Positions 61,101 to 64,000 of a DNA stretch of 64,000 bases are shown one piece after another. Made by a program: the position numbers and the translations under genes. Below the pieces are notes generated by a model. It did no database searches. It was given only the letters and a program-made list of their open reading frames with translations, and was not told the origin of the DNA. Location of the stretch: the NCBI RefSeq assembly GCF_963576615.1, contig NC_088709.1, forward strand, positions 76,676,538-76,740,537, read 5' to 3'. The number at the start of each line of letters is the position of its first letter. The stretch's first letter is position 1. This DNA is from Watersipora subatra (lineage: Eukaryota > Bryozoa > Gymnolaemata > Cheilostomatida > Watersiporidae).

Positions 61101-63146
61101 TGAGACAGTCTTTATCAATAAACAACTTAAGATATGCAGGCAGAAACAGAAAGAGGCCATCGTACCCGAAGCCAGTAATACCTATATTTTTATGCGGCCT
61201 GGGGCCATGTCGATACTAATGAACAGACAAGTCAGTATTCTGTGGCCGTGCACCGAGTCCCTGAGGCTAATAAGAGGGTATATTAAGTGAATCAGGGGCG
61301 CATATTCTAGCTTAAGGCTAATTTTGCGCACTGAATAATCTGAGAGTGATTGTTACAGGCAATAATCAAGCGGTTGTGCATGCAGCTATCCATAGAATGC
61401 CTGATTTTAATAATATAATTTAATAATTATTAATAACCACCAGCAGAATCCCACACACTCTACACTCCATTGTTTTTATAAAAACGGCTCCTTACTCAGG
61501 AGTGGATAAGAATAAAGTCCAAGGGGTGAATAAACCATCATATAATAGAACAAATGATTTGCAAATGTCTGCGCGAGTAGTAGACCTTCCCATGGCTGGC
61601 TGAAAAATTACTGATGAGAAGAGAAATCATATTGGTAATGAGCACTTTAGTGTTGGAGACCAGCGGAGGACGTAGCCATCCGCCCATCCAGCCGCATAGA
61701 TAGCGGGCTAATAAACTGGCTTTATAATAGCTGACAGAATAAATTAATAGTAATAGAAATGAGAGGTGATCGAGGAATCCTGGCTCCAAAGTTTAACTGT
61801 GTGAAAGTATTCACTCAAACCGATGCTAGCAGCTCCGGCCTCTGCCCTTTAGGTCCATAGTCCCCTTTAAACCTCCAGCGTCTTCATATTTTATTCTCTT
61901 CTGTGGTTCAATTAATTGCATATCAATTCATACCATACCGAGCTGAGTGACATGTCTGTTGTCTGCTGACGTTATGAACGTGCTGCCCTGAGTCACTTCA
62001 GCAACAACAAGCGAGAACAATGCAGATTTGTACCAACAGTGACGGTAGACTTTTGCAGAGTTATTCATGTCCAGCAAGCTTATAGAAACAAACCTCCAGG
62101 AGATGAATTCTCAGGATCATTGATATTGCCAGGTGGCAGACTCGGTCATGCGGAGACATGCGCCAGACAATGGCAGCATATGAATACTAGAACTTGAGAT
62201 GAGGTGTAAAACAATCTGGCCCGTCTTTTGCCCGTAGAAGTTCTCAGAGTATCCGATTATACCTATGCATAAATACTACAAAGCCTCTGCTGGTAGCAGG
62301 TGCTTGCAAAGCTTGTAGCTGTCGTGTAAAACAAGTGAGCGACATGACACAATGCGGGTTGCAGTGATGAGATGTGACAGGTGCTTAAATGGAATAGAAT
62401 ATACCATCTCAAAATGCTCTAAACATGGTTGCCTCCAGTTGCTTTCAAGTGGCTTTGTATAGCTGAGTATTACTAAAGACAAAATAAAATGTCAAATTCG
62501 AAGAAGATATTTATTATAAAATTGCGCAATGTAATGAAGGAGGCATAGGCGAGGGCAGATGGCTGACCACAAGAGCCAATATGGTCGAGTTGATAGCCTT
62601 TGTTAGCGTTGGATAATGTTATTTATTCAAGACTGATCAGGGGTGAGCTGGTGCAGTTTTCGTCAAGCGTGTGGTTTCCAGCCCTGGTACTGTCATCTCA
62701 TCATCTCTTCCTGCGTTCGCCTCAGCCTGCACTGGACATTTTTCCAAGGAAATACGTTAAAACAAACCATTTTTGACAGAAGTGAATTTGACTGGTTATA
62801 CAAAGAATATGCTAAAATTGTGGGTATTAGAGGAGTCTGAGAGTCTATTAGCCTCAGTACAAAGCTGGTTAAATCATGCCTAAGAGATGCCTAAGAGGAA
62901 AATCTATGCGCACCTCATCAAAAGTCATAAGAGCCCCTTTGTATTCCTCCAGCACCTCTTTGTCAGCGATAAGACCCATTTTGAATGTCACCCCTCTCTT
63001 GCTGTCTGTCCGCCTTTGAAGTGACTTGCGTTTCCTTATTACTCCACCGGCAGCTGTCGGCTGTAAACCCACCTGATGAGATGGGAGGCTAGAGGTAGGC
63101 ATGTGACCACGCCCTAGTTTTCTGAGATCAGGGGCTGAGGTGCTTT
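15757..63146 (-). CDS. divergent dynein heavy chain-like protein (DNHD1-like), 3' part of a split gene
   Basis: 37 exons joined in one frame (listed separately, total 6,236 coding bases) encode the C-terminal ~2,080 residues of a dynein heavy chain-type AAA+ motor. Three or four uncertain exons would add up to about 160 residues. Order in the protein: end of AAA3, AAA4 (58.4-53.1 kb), stalk coiled coil 1 (52.3-51.4), microtubule-binding tip (50.1-47.6), coiled coil 2 (47.7-46.3), AAA5 (46.3-39.7), AAA6 (32.6-20.4) and C-terminal domain (20.2-15.8). Landmarks seen include HPDFRLYMSVST, YWPLLIDPEGRAEAML, GIWLLLHNCHLAPEW, NPNFRLWFST and GCYITGLKVHNALWD. AAA4 has lost its P-loop lysine and Walker B acid, and Ser/Thr-rich inserts occur in the stalk and AAA5. 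Normal axonemal or cytoplasmic dyneins keep AAA4 intact, so a DNHD1-type, possibly sperm or cilium related, protein is my best guess, not proven. The 5' half of the gene is outside the window. Confidence 0.85.
16536..16579. repeat. AT-rich hairpin in an intron
   Basis: Imperfect inverted repeat, TTTATAATACTTATAAAATC against GATTTCATAAGTATTATAAA, with a 4-base loop. It lies between the two last dynein-like exons. Confidence 0.55.
16763..16996 (-). CDS. dynein-like exon: C-terminal domain
   Basis: 234 bases, phase 0 to 0. VPSEWRKIIRGSAETLMQW and NLSAFTHPSLFLECLLIQHA match VPxxWxxxSYPSLKPLxxW and WLSGFFFPQAFLTxxLQxxA. Confidence 0.96.
17101..17356. repeat. 35-bp minisatellite, about 7 copies
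   Basis: Unit begins atcttggagcaaagattctt and ends acggtacattgt. One copy has a 6-base insertion. Intronic. Confidence 0.9.
17877..17945. repeat. 24-bp tandem repeat, about 3 copies
   Basis: Unit aagtaagtggctgtcaacac plus gtgt. Intronic. Confidence 0.8.
18063..18191 (-). CDS. dynein-like exon: C-terminal domain helix
   Basis: 129 bases, phase 0 to 0. AHRAMIQTLLRDSELLHGI corresponds to RFNxLLxxIxxSLxxLxxAIxG. Confidence 0.92.
18959..19163 (-). CDS. dynein-like exon: C-terminal region
   Basis: 205 bases. It contains KVDVLLSGWESVLHSLPLPV and ends RQFFDKQ, which leads into the ExxRFNxLLxxIxxSL helix. Confidence 0.85.
19253..19422 (-). CDS. dynein-like exon: C-terminal region
   Basis: 170 bases (NERGSQALLATLVDSSHAS, then KDEVFERIQTLISD). 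Phase 0 in, two bases out; matched by the next exon. Confidence 0.82.
19838..20057. repeat. GTA/GTG trinucleotide repeat
   Basis: About 220 bp of gtagtagtggtagtagtggt-type sequence in the intron just after the exon at 20110-20222. It creates a poly-valine reading frame on the plus strand that is not a gene. Confidence 0.9.
20110..20222 (-). CDS. dynein-like exon: C-terminal region
   Basis: 113 bases (EFVVSVYKPS, then EEDAAVVEAVIRNVLKTRAE). Conservation is weak but both phases fit. The donor lies about 50 bp from a long GTA/GTG repeat in the following intron. Confidence 0.8.
20405..20591 (-). CDS. dynein-like exon: AAA6 large-lobe helix
   Basis: 187 bases. PLAILHSQLLQRRRYSLAAY and PPFWYNKDLRLILSHL line up with [20 protein letters not shown] and YEFNxSDLxxxxxxL. 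Confidence 0.92.
20852..20994 (-). CDS. dynein-like exon: after AAA6
   Basis: 143 bases. ARLLPLTVIWNSTKYVLEQQ replaces the PxGLRxNLxxxY segment. Both junction codons complete correctly (Gly upstream, phase 0 downstream). Confidence 0.88.
21121..27010. repeat. 5.9-kb minisatellite, 20-bp unit, about 294 copies
   Basis: Consensus acttctcagactactagttt, with recurring variants (attcctcag, actacaag, ctattttt, ctcgaa). The unit length stays at exactly 20 bp throughout. It fills the intron between the exons at 27592 and 20994. Variants are arranged in higher-order blocks. The clearest is a 1,980-bp segment (22081-24060) repeated at 24061-26040. Confidence 0.98.
27592..27724 (-). CDS. dynein-like exon: AAA6 FRLW motif
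   Basis: 133 bases. INPNFRLWFSTQHST matches HPxFRLWLTSxPxxxFP. The next intron (20995-27591) contains the 5.9-kb minisatellite. Confidence 0.96.
27822..28033 (-). CDS. dynein-like exon: AAA6 core
   Basis: 212 bases. RLTLISFGTGVTMSEVESSL and KNGIWLLLHNCHLAPEWSNP correspond to ISLGQGQxPxAxxxI and GxWVxLQNCHLAxSWMP. This is the best single diagnostic exon of the gene. Confidence 0.97.
28209..28371 (-). CDS. dynein-like exon: AAA6, altered SPGADP region
   Basis: 163 bases. RPVVMIEPTIEKDKEETEP occupies the place of the almost universal PLIFVLSPGADPT, so the loop is longer and acidic. Confidence 0.88.
28643..28840 (-). CDS. dynein-like exon: AAA6
   Basis: 198 bases, phase 0 to 0. SWMSCYKLEETLPCFSGL, then NTFSLTILQKCILWRTVLSQ, match the dynein WxxLxxLxxLPxFxGL and FQKLLLLRxLRPDR stretches. 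The PDR is lost. Confidence 0.94.
29103..29375. repeat. 142-bp tandem duplication
   Basis: The segment starting gctaaggagaaactaatatt occurs at 29103 and again 142 bp later, with few differences (for example gaaggaggggggaagag against gatggagagggagaaga). Intronic. Confidence 0.85.
29650..29871 (-). CDS. dynein-like exon: AAA6
   Basis: 222 bases, phase 0 to 0. TKCMMFEDDWILLALLVTIQ is the counterpart of xRGLFExDKLxFxxxLxxxI. Confidence 0.92.
30340..30612. repeat. degenerate tandem repeat, gcacctgctagtaac type
   Basis: Nested short units (cacctgctagtaacacct, gcacctgctcgga) with irregular length. Intronic. It gives rise to the Ser/Arg-rich end of a spurious minus-strand ORF. Confidence 0.75.
31215..31630. 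repeat. 50-bp minisatellite, about 8 copies
   Basis: Unit runs cttcacatatcctacacttg, aagatgtgttacactatatg, tatctgccat. Intronic. Confidence 0.92.
31858..32043 (-). CDS. dynein-like exon: AAA6
   Basis: 186 bases. RESYLSVGEYAAMLYEVIRY corresponds to the dynein segment xxxYRPxAxRGSxLYFxxxxL. It is followed by SPYYCLPFNRYQAL (MYQxSLxxFxxLF). Confidence 0.93.
32499..32648 (-). CDS. dynein-like exon: AAA6 helix
   Basis: 150 bases, phase 0 to 0. KAILEDTSMLSTLKQS and LEETLYLSNQLQQ match the helices around GNILDDExLIxxLxxSKxxS, upstream of AAA6. It follows a 7-kb intron. Confidence 0.9.
32738..33183. repeat. 30-bp minisatellite, about 15 copies
   Basis: Unit atgggtagttactagatcat then atatgggatt, with several length variants. 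It begins 90 bp from the exon at 32499-32648. ORFs on both strands are repeat artefacts. Confidence 0.93.
33184..34659. other. intron interior, nothing recognised
   Basis: No exon, inverted-repeat element or tandem array is evident. Part of the 7-kb intron 32649-39739. Confidence 0.4.
34660..35495. mobile_element. inverted-repeat element (family M), copy 1
   Basis: Ends carry gggcggggtttaatgatcga on the left and its imperfect complement on the right (ending gtatatcattg). The interior matches 41821-42640 over hundreds of bases (for example attacttacttttactaatt, and agttttaagat-like phrases). The left terminus is decayed, so that boundary is approximate. No coding capacity. Confidence 0.7.
35596..36479. 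mobile_element. long-inverted-repeat MITE
   Basis: Left end TTAAAGGTTGACTTGCAACA, right end its complement. The inverted repeats extend about 150 bp each and include gtgattacaagctcttaaaa and tcaccatgtcttactctgtt. The 884-bp element has no transposase. A target duplication could not be confirmed. Confidence 0.8.
36480..38442. other. intron interior, nothing recognised
   Basis: AT-rich, with a long purine-biased stretch at 36780-37120 (tagaaatatagaaaagg). A phrase at 36507-36530 (gaaacttaaaaggtcatatc) recurs in the tandem repeat near 39360. Confidence 0.4.
38451..38834. mobile_element. hAT-type MITE with intact 8-bp target duplication
   Basis: Inverted ends CAGAGCCGTATAG, extending imperfectly to about 25 bp, flanked on both sides by GTTTTGAT (38443-38450 and 38835-38842). 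An 8-bp duplication with CAGAG termini is characteristic of hAT elements. 384 bp, no coding capacity. Confidence 0.88.
39345..39560. repeat. about 60-bp tandem repeat, 3-4 copies
   Basis: Unit contains cttggtgggaacttaaaagg, tcatatctgggtcaactata and ttatactaggtact. Ends about 180 bp before the exon at 39740. It creates a spurious plus-strand ORF. Confidence 0.85.
39740..39924 (-). CDS. dynein-like exon: AAA5 to AAA6 link
   Basis: 185 bases. QGRVDALLNDIMRVEKPDHE is the counterpart of GLExQLLxxVVxxERPDLE. Confidence 0.93.
40292..40315 (-). CDS. dynein-like 24-base microexon
   Basis: Acceptor tttttgaaag, donor gtacaag. It reads two bases, seven codons, one base (ELPEILRG across the junctions). 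It supplies the PEI that follows FRLYxTT in dyneins (HYxPEI), and its phases match both neighbours exactly. Without it the flanking exons would not join in frame. Confidence 0.75.
40726..40769. repeat. perfect 17-bp hairpin
   Basis: TTTATAAAACCATTTTA pairs perfectly with TAAAATGGTTTTATAAA around a 10-base loop. Intronic. Confidence 0.7.
41600..41782 (-). CDS. dynein-like exon: AAA5 with FRLY motif
   Basis: 183 bases. VVLLVTHTDKKSLPDFLVDI stands where dyneins have PVLLENVxExLDPxLxPxL. IVHPDFRLYMSVSTFP matches HPxFRLYxTTxxxNPH. Confidence 0.95.
41821..42640. mobile_element. inverted-repeat element (family M), copy 2
   Basis: Terminal repeats of about 75 bp start caacgatataaaacc on the left and end ggttttatatcattg on the right, including cggctatcatatgggcgggg and tttaatgatcgagctctgtt. 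Same family as 34660-35495. 820 bp, in the intron between the exons at 42734 and 41782. No transposase. Confidence 0.85.
42734..42921 (-). CDS. dynein-like exon: AAA5
   Basis: 188 bases. NLWVVMATDPKLVKRVINAL corresponds to the xLxxxxLxDxxFxxxLExAI strand and helix before the PVLLExV strand. Confidence 0.88.
43027..43204 (-). CDS. dynein-like exon: Ser/Thr-rich insertion in AAA5
   Basis: 178 bases in matching phase (two bases in, two bases out; donor gtaagt). It encodes about 59 low-complexity residues (LSANVVLPPVAGGGDTTLTS, then SETENESVASQSILSQTNK) between two conserved AAA5 strands where ordinary dyneins have a short loop. Confidence 0.8.
44041..44229 (-). CDS. dynein-like exon: AAA5 core
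   Basis: 189 bases. VSGWVREGIGHDMHSLHSAL then YWPLLIDPEGRAEAMLRV correspond to WxxxGLPxDxxSxENAxxx and RWPLxIDPQxQAxxWIK. This is one of the clearest dynein signatures in the gene. Confidence 0.97.
44410..45148. repeat. 18-bp minisatellite, about 41 copies
   Basis: Unit ccatcatccttcaaccct. Because 18 is a multiple of three, three long ORFs of pure repeat arise on both strands; none is a gene. It lies in the intron between the exons at 45569 and 44229. Confidence 0.97.
45569..45738 (-). CDS. dynein-like exon: AAA5
   Basis: 170 bases. It carries the connector and a strand (QPIIISENFSL) leading to the W-GLP-like segment in the next exon. Less conserved than its neighbours but phases match on both sides. 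Confidence 0.85.
45966..46075 (-). CDS. dynein-like exon: AAA5
   Basis: 110 bases. VAAICCYQGPLDAHTRERL and NDWRERC match the dynein xAAFxSYxGPFxxxYRxxLxxxWxxxC block. Confidence 0.95.
46198..46236. repeat. perfect 17-bp foldback
   Basis: ACCAATGATATACAGCC and GGCTGTATATCATTGGT with a 5-base loop (tgggg). The outer arm (caatgatata) equals the terminus of family M elements. Confidence 0.75.
46304..46432 (-). CDS. dynein-like exon: coiled coil 2 end, AAA5 start
   Basis: 129 bases, phase 0 to 0. Helix MRRKITEAKEVMNDMDLHIK ends in CAPGDAML, the position of the dynein LVGDxLL that opens AAA5. Confidence 0.94.
46820..47045. repeat. degenerate about 20-bp repeat
   Basis: Repeated agaatatcacatcaacagaa-type phrases with many substitutions. 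Intronic. Confidence 0.65.
47280..47402 (-). CDS. dynein-like exon: coiled coil 2
   Basis: 123 bases, phase 0 to 0. Descending stalk helix (KKELEDLIAEHKEASQRAKA). Confidence 0.92.
47594..47730 (-). CDS. dynein-like exon: tip exit and coiled coil 2 start
   Basis: 137 bases. KGSRAAAAICQWIHSVYKYA corresponds to the very conserved SxAAxxLCxWVxAxxxY motif. It is followed by KIAPKLAKLMEAEAEVTK (dyneins: VxPKRxxLxxAExxL). Confidence 0.96.
47745..47945. repeat. about 60-bp tandem repeat, 3 degenerate copies
   Basis: Each copy contains agaactaggcctctcctaga and a catgctaa-type phrase. Intronic. Confidence 0.65.
48054..48187 (-). CDS. dynein-like exon: microtubule-binding tip
   Basis: 134 bases. It reads WETAQQLMFSKNFFQDMEFY, then a segment (SPKIYKALGKLC) matching the helices of the dynein tip (WxxAKxxLxxxxFxxxLxxFD). 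The tip length is close to normal, so microtubule contact is plausible. Confidence 0.95.
48533..49201. mobile_element. inverted-repeat MITE
   Basis: Ends CACTATGTTTCCATGATGCG and its complement, with several internal palindromes built on gcgcagtg and a perfect gcactgatcagtgc. 669 bp. No clear target duplication, so I do not name a superfamily. Confidence 0.75.
49301..49860. repeat. 20-bp minisatellite with a 234-bp higher-order duplication
   Basis: Unit ggataacttacaacacgagt (variants caagt, caattg). A longer block including gagcatttaaagaatttggc and ctataaattgtctagctata recurs 234 bp apart (49541 and 49775). It ends about 50 bp from the exon at 49909. Confidence 0.92.
49909..50057 (-). CDS. 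dynein-like exon: entry to microtubule-binding tip
   Basis: 149 bases. AAMAAINSLGQGALEELK then SFRKPPEMIHIVGEALCIMF matches the dynein AxxALNxLxxxDIxElK and PPxxVxxVxEAVxxLL signature at the top of the stalk. Confidence 0.95.
50266..50602 (-). CDS. probable Ser/Thr-rich insert exon in the stalk
   Basis: Open for 112 codons after acceptor tttgtctgcag. An internal acceptor (actcaccag) gives a shorter 50266-50523 form that is phase 0 at both ends and so agrees with the exon at 51407. The longer form does not. The residues are Ser/Thr-rich and probably disordered (KLAGSLSTTNCAYTASRS), ending LNAEEIRRLTK. The donor (aaggtgcta) is weak. It would place about 86 unusual residues just before the microtubule-binding tip. 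Confidence 0.45.
51210..51281 (-). CDS. possible small cassette exon in the stalk
   Basis: 72 bases, phase 0 to 0, acceptor tttactttacag, donor gtaatt. It encodes a Ser/Thr/Pro-rich stretch (SEVTLTPVLTPTLSTSSP). It has no counterpart in ordinary dynein stalks and could be chance. Confidence 0.2.
51407..51502 (-). CDS. dynein-like exon: stalk coiled coil 1, distal
   Basis: 96 bases, phase 0 to 0. It is strongly charged coiled coil (KKCEEKLEEKKKPLADLRGE). Its end joins the exon at 49909-50057 in frame to give the canonical arrangement, so the two candidate exons between them are optional. Confidence 0.88.
51812..51982 (-). CDS. dynein-like exon: stalk coiled coil 1
   Basis: 171 bases, phase 0 to 0. 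A heptad-rich helix runs from SRVRVLKQVQGKLDEAF through TRVAELKGQVEAWREKYIE, as expected of the ascending stalk helix. Confidence 0.9.
52068..52277 (-). CDS. dynein-like exon: AAA4 lid to stalk base
   Basis: 210 bases, phase 0 to 0. FGPLTFLEFFSLFTHTAS takes the place of the TPxxYLExxxxFxxLL helix that leads into the stalk. The upstream helix (QLNCMSKAMAYVQKTSEEA) is where dyneins have xxVHxSVxxxS. Confidence 0.92.
52443..53060. repeat. 25-bp minisatellite, about 25 copies
   Basis: Unit ttataagccaaggtttgact plus gtatc. It fills most of the intron between exons 53092 and 52277, stopping about 30 bp from the donor. Confidence 0.96.
53092..53243 (-). CDS. dynein-like exon: AAA4 end
   Basis: 152 bases. 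KYPQLITKSMQVDCYKPW and YQYVARCWL match the dynein motif FPxLVxxxxIDWFxxWPxxALxxVAxxFL, with several conserved positions retained. Confidence 0.93.
53491..53757. repeat. 56-bp minisatellite, about 4.7 copies
   Basis: Nearly identical copies of gcaagcgtgtgtactatgct through ggcaagcatgtgtaag. Intronic; high identity suggests recent expansion. Confidence 0.95.
54523..54740 (-). CDS. dynein-like exon: AAA4 middle
   Basis: 218 bases. PEELLGHVCSLMVDGRYPGL followed by YSDTDMQNVA corresponds to the conserved xxFLExINxLLxxGEVPxLFxxDE stretch. Later comes a strand (VHIITAIDIS) corresponding to the vxLxxSPxG segment. Confidence 0.93.
54834..54955 (-). CDS. dynein-like exon: AAA4 with altered Walker B
   Basis: 122 bases, starts phase 0, ends two bases into a Ser codon. 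GVNGRTVILYVHS aligns with the dynein segment that normally ends in FLFTD. The acidic residue is replaced by His/Ser, matching the damaged P-loop in the previous exon. Confidence 0.9.
55389..55708. repeat. 29-bp minisatellite, about 11 copies
   Basis: Unit gaaggtcatgaactccagtt plus ctcacaact. Intronic. Confidence 0.95.
56023..56118 (-). CDS. dynein-like exon: degenerate AAA4 P-loop
   Basis: 96 bases, phase 0 to 0. HALLLGLPHSAGRTTLVRLA replaces the usual LLVGVGGSGKQSLTRLA: one extra residue, Arg in place of the catalytic Lys, and the double Gly lost. The surrounding LL..G and RLA are intact, so the fold is kept but nucleotide binding is doubtful. Confidence 0.93.
56537..57230 (+). repeat. G-run minisatellite, about 27 copies
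   Basis: Unit ctagagtcctaccaat followed by a run of 6 to 12 G. Unit length varies only through the G-run. The G-rich strand is the plus strand, which is the template for the minus-strand dynein-like gene. Intronic, between exons 58171 and 56118. Confidence 0.97.
57866..58005. repeat. 18-bp minisatellite, 8 copies
   Basis: Unit gatggtaaggcagcacac. Shares ggtaaggcag with the larger 51-bp array on the other side of the exon at 58171-58410. Confidence 0.92.
58171..58410 (-). CDS. dynein-like exon: AAA4 N-terminal part
   Basis: 240 bases, phase 0 at both ends (acceptor aattttag, donor gttagt). LSEIIFSKHYIGAYADF leads to LRLVFFRDAVRHATRLSRIL, the conserved helix just before the AAA4 P-loop (typically lVlFxdaxxHixRIxRil). 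Confidence 0.92.
58474..60556. repeat. 51-bp minisatellite, about 40 copies
   Basis: Unit ggtaaggcaggtaaggtaac, tctctaactcatatcaacag, gggtttgggac. Early copies read catatc and later ones cttatc/cttatt, so subfamilies are spatially grouped. 51 is divisible by three, hence a 359-codon repeat ORF on the minus strand that is not a gene. Confidence 0.97.
60557..61933. other. intron interior, nothing recognised
   Basis: No exon, tandem array or inverted-repeat element is evident on either strand. Short ORFs here lack splice-site or family support. Confidence 0.4.
61934..61987 (-). CDS. possible short dynein-like exon
   Basis: 54 bases, phase 0 to 0, GSTFITSADNRHVTQLGM, with a good pyrimidine tract (ttctcgcttgttgttgctgaagtgactcag) and donor gtatga. 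It is 106 bp from the previous candidate. It fits in frame between neighbours but has no clear counterpart in ordinary dyneins. Confidence 0.35.
62094..62186 (-). CDS. probable dynein-like exon: AAA3 C-terminal motif region
   Basis: 93 bases, phase 0 at both ends, acceptor agttctag, donor ctggag/gtttgt. It encodes YSYAAIVWRMSPHDRVCHLA and 11 more residues, at the place where dyneins have the LWxHExxRVxxDRL motif. The Trp-Arg and Arg-Val are kept but HE is lost and spacing is one residue longer. Splice sites are only fair. Confidence 0.5.
62914..63146 (-). CDS. dynein-like exon: linker before AAA3 end
   Basis: Begins with two bases of a split codon after ttttttacag and ends in phase 0 before gtgcgc. 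It starts with a Ser/Pro-rich and then very basic segment (RKRKSLQRRTDSKRG), followed by EVLEEYKGALMTFDE, which sits where AAA3 runs toward its C-terminal helices. No preceding exon was found in 63147-64000. Confidence 0.7.
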
Positions 63147-64000
63147 CTGTAAAAAGCAAGATCAAGATAGAGAAAGAAAAAACTTCAAGGAAAGCCATTA
63201 CCAAATTTATCAAGCTACCAAAATGTCAAATTAGGGAAATCCTTGAGCACATCGTGACTAGTAATAACAGGTATTACGCTGAAAGTAAAGGCAGAGTGAA
63301 GCTAATGTTAGGACAGCTGTTCTAGCAAGCAAGCGTATAGCAGACTAATGAATTCTGGGGAAGAACTAGACAATTACTTTAAACTGATGCATAGCATTCT
63401 TAGATGAGCTGAGTGGGGTAAGGCTTGAATACTGAAATTATCTACATAGAACATGCTTGCCTTTCCTCTATACAGGTCAACATTGACTTACGACTGCTTT
63501 GCATCTCGACCGACCAGTCCTAAGCCGGTCTTGGCATTATATAAATAATATTATTTATTCCACAATATAAAATCATGGAGAATATAACACGAAATTCGAG
63601 TTCAATTTATTTGCAAAGCAGTCTTGTTTTGGCTATTGCAGTGAGAAGACTTACTGACAATAGACTACAGCAAAAACTAAACAAGGTTTACTCTTACTGT
63701 ACTTTGGATTCAGTAAAATAATTGTAAAATTACTTCATTTGATTTGTAGTAAAAACATCTCAACAAAATATGAAAATCATCTTAAAAAAGCAAACTTGAA
63801 GGTTGCAAAGTGGGTCAGACGGTAGCATAGGTAGCAAGTCGTCGATGACGACCCATACATACCATCAACAAATGTTTTTGGGTAAATTGTATGGAAGTCT
63901 CAACTCAATTTTACTCAATGAGAAGAATGATAACAGTATTTTTAAAGCAAAAAGACTAATAGAAGCGACTGTGTTAGCAGTATTAGTCAGCATAGCCAGG
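63147..64000. other. intron upstream of the first visible dynein-like exon
   Basis: The next upstream exon must end one base into a codon. No such exon with a credible donor was found on the minus strand before the window edge. Confidence 0.4.

Noticed and set aside
15757..63146. Assignment to a conventional axonemal (DNAH) or cytoplasmic dynein
   Set aside because: The AAA4 P-loop and Walker B, the AAA3-end HE motif, the AAA6 SPGADP loop and the C-terminal end all deviate from conventional dyneins, although I could not run a phylogeny to exclude it.

Overview
The window is nuclear DNA of a metazoan, most likely a marine invertebrate, although I cannot name the phylum. It is AT-rich and intron-dense with GT-AG splice sites. 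It is loaded with DNA transposons (Helitron-like, Tigger/pogo-like, hAT-type and other MITEs) and minisatellites. It holds one compact complete gene and the 3' part of one very large gene.

Layout: (1) 1-11.5 kb is mostly transposon debris. Helitron-like elements sit here with Tigger-type elements nested inside them. There are only two weak plus-strand exon candidates (256-347, 11113-11181) and a promoter-like ETS/NRF1 motif pair near 11.5 kb. (2) 12.1-13.9 kb is a plus-strand DNAJB-type (class B) HSP40 chaperone gene. Its 359-codon reading frame lies in one exon, behind a TATA box, a heat-shock element and a non-coding first exon. (3) 13.9-15.75 kb has no recognisable gene. (4) From 63146 down to 15757 on the minus strand runs the motor half of a divergent dynein heavy chain-like protein, convergent with the HSP40 gene. 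I could place 37 exons whose phases all agree across introns, plus four less certain exons. They encode about 2,080-2,240 residues: the end of AAA3, AAA4, stalk coiled coil 1, microtubule-binding tip, coiled coil 2, AAA5, AAA6 and the C-terminal domain, ending at a TAG stop. The 5' half lies beyond the right edge.

The dynein-like protein keeps the fold landmarks but has lost the nucleotide-binding residues of AAA4 (no P-loop lysine, no Walker B acid) and carries Ser/Thr-rich insertions. This resembles the DNHD1 (dynein heavy chain domain-containing 1) class more than a conventional axonemal dynein. That assignment is inference.

Many of the gene's introns carry a private tandem repeat. The largest are a 5.9-kb array of a 20-bp unit containing a nearly perfect 1,980-bp tandem duplication, a 2.1-kb array of a 51-bp unit, and a 0.7-kb array of G7-G12 runs. 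Several long ORFs in the window are by-products of these arrays and are not genes.
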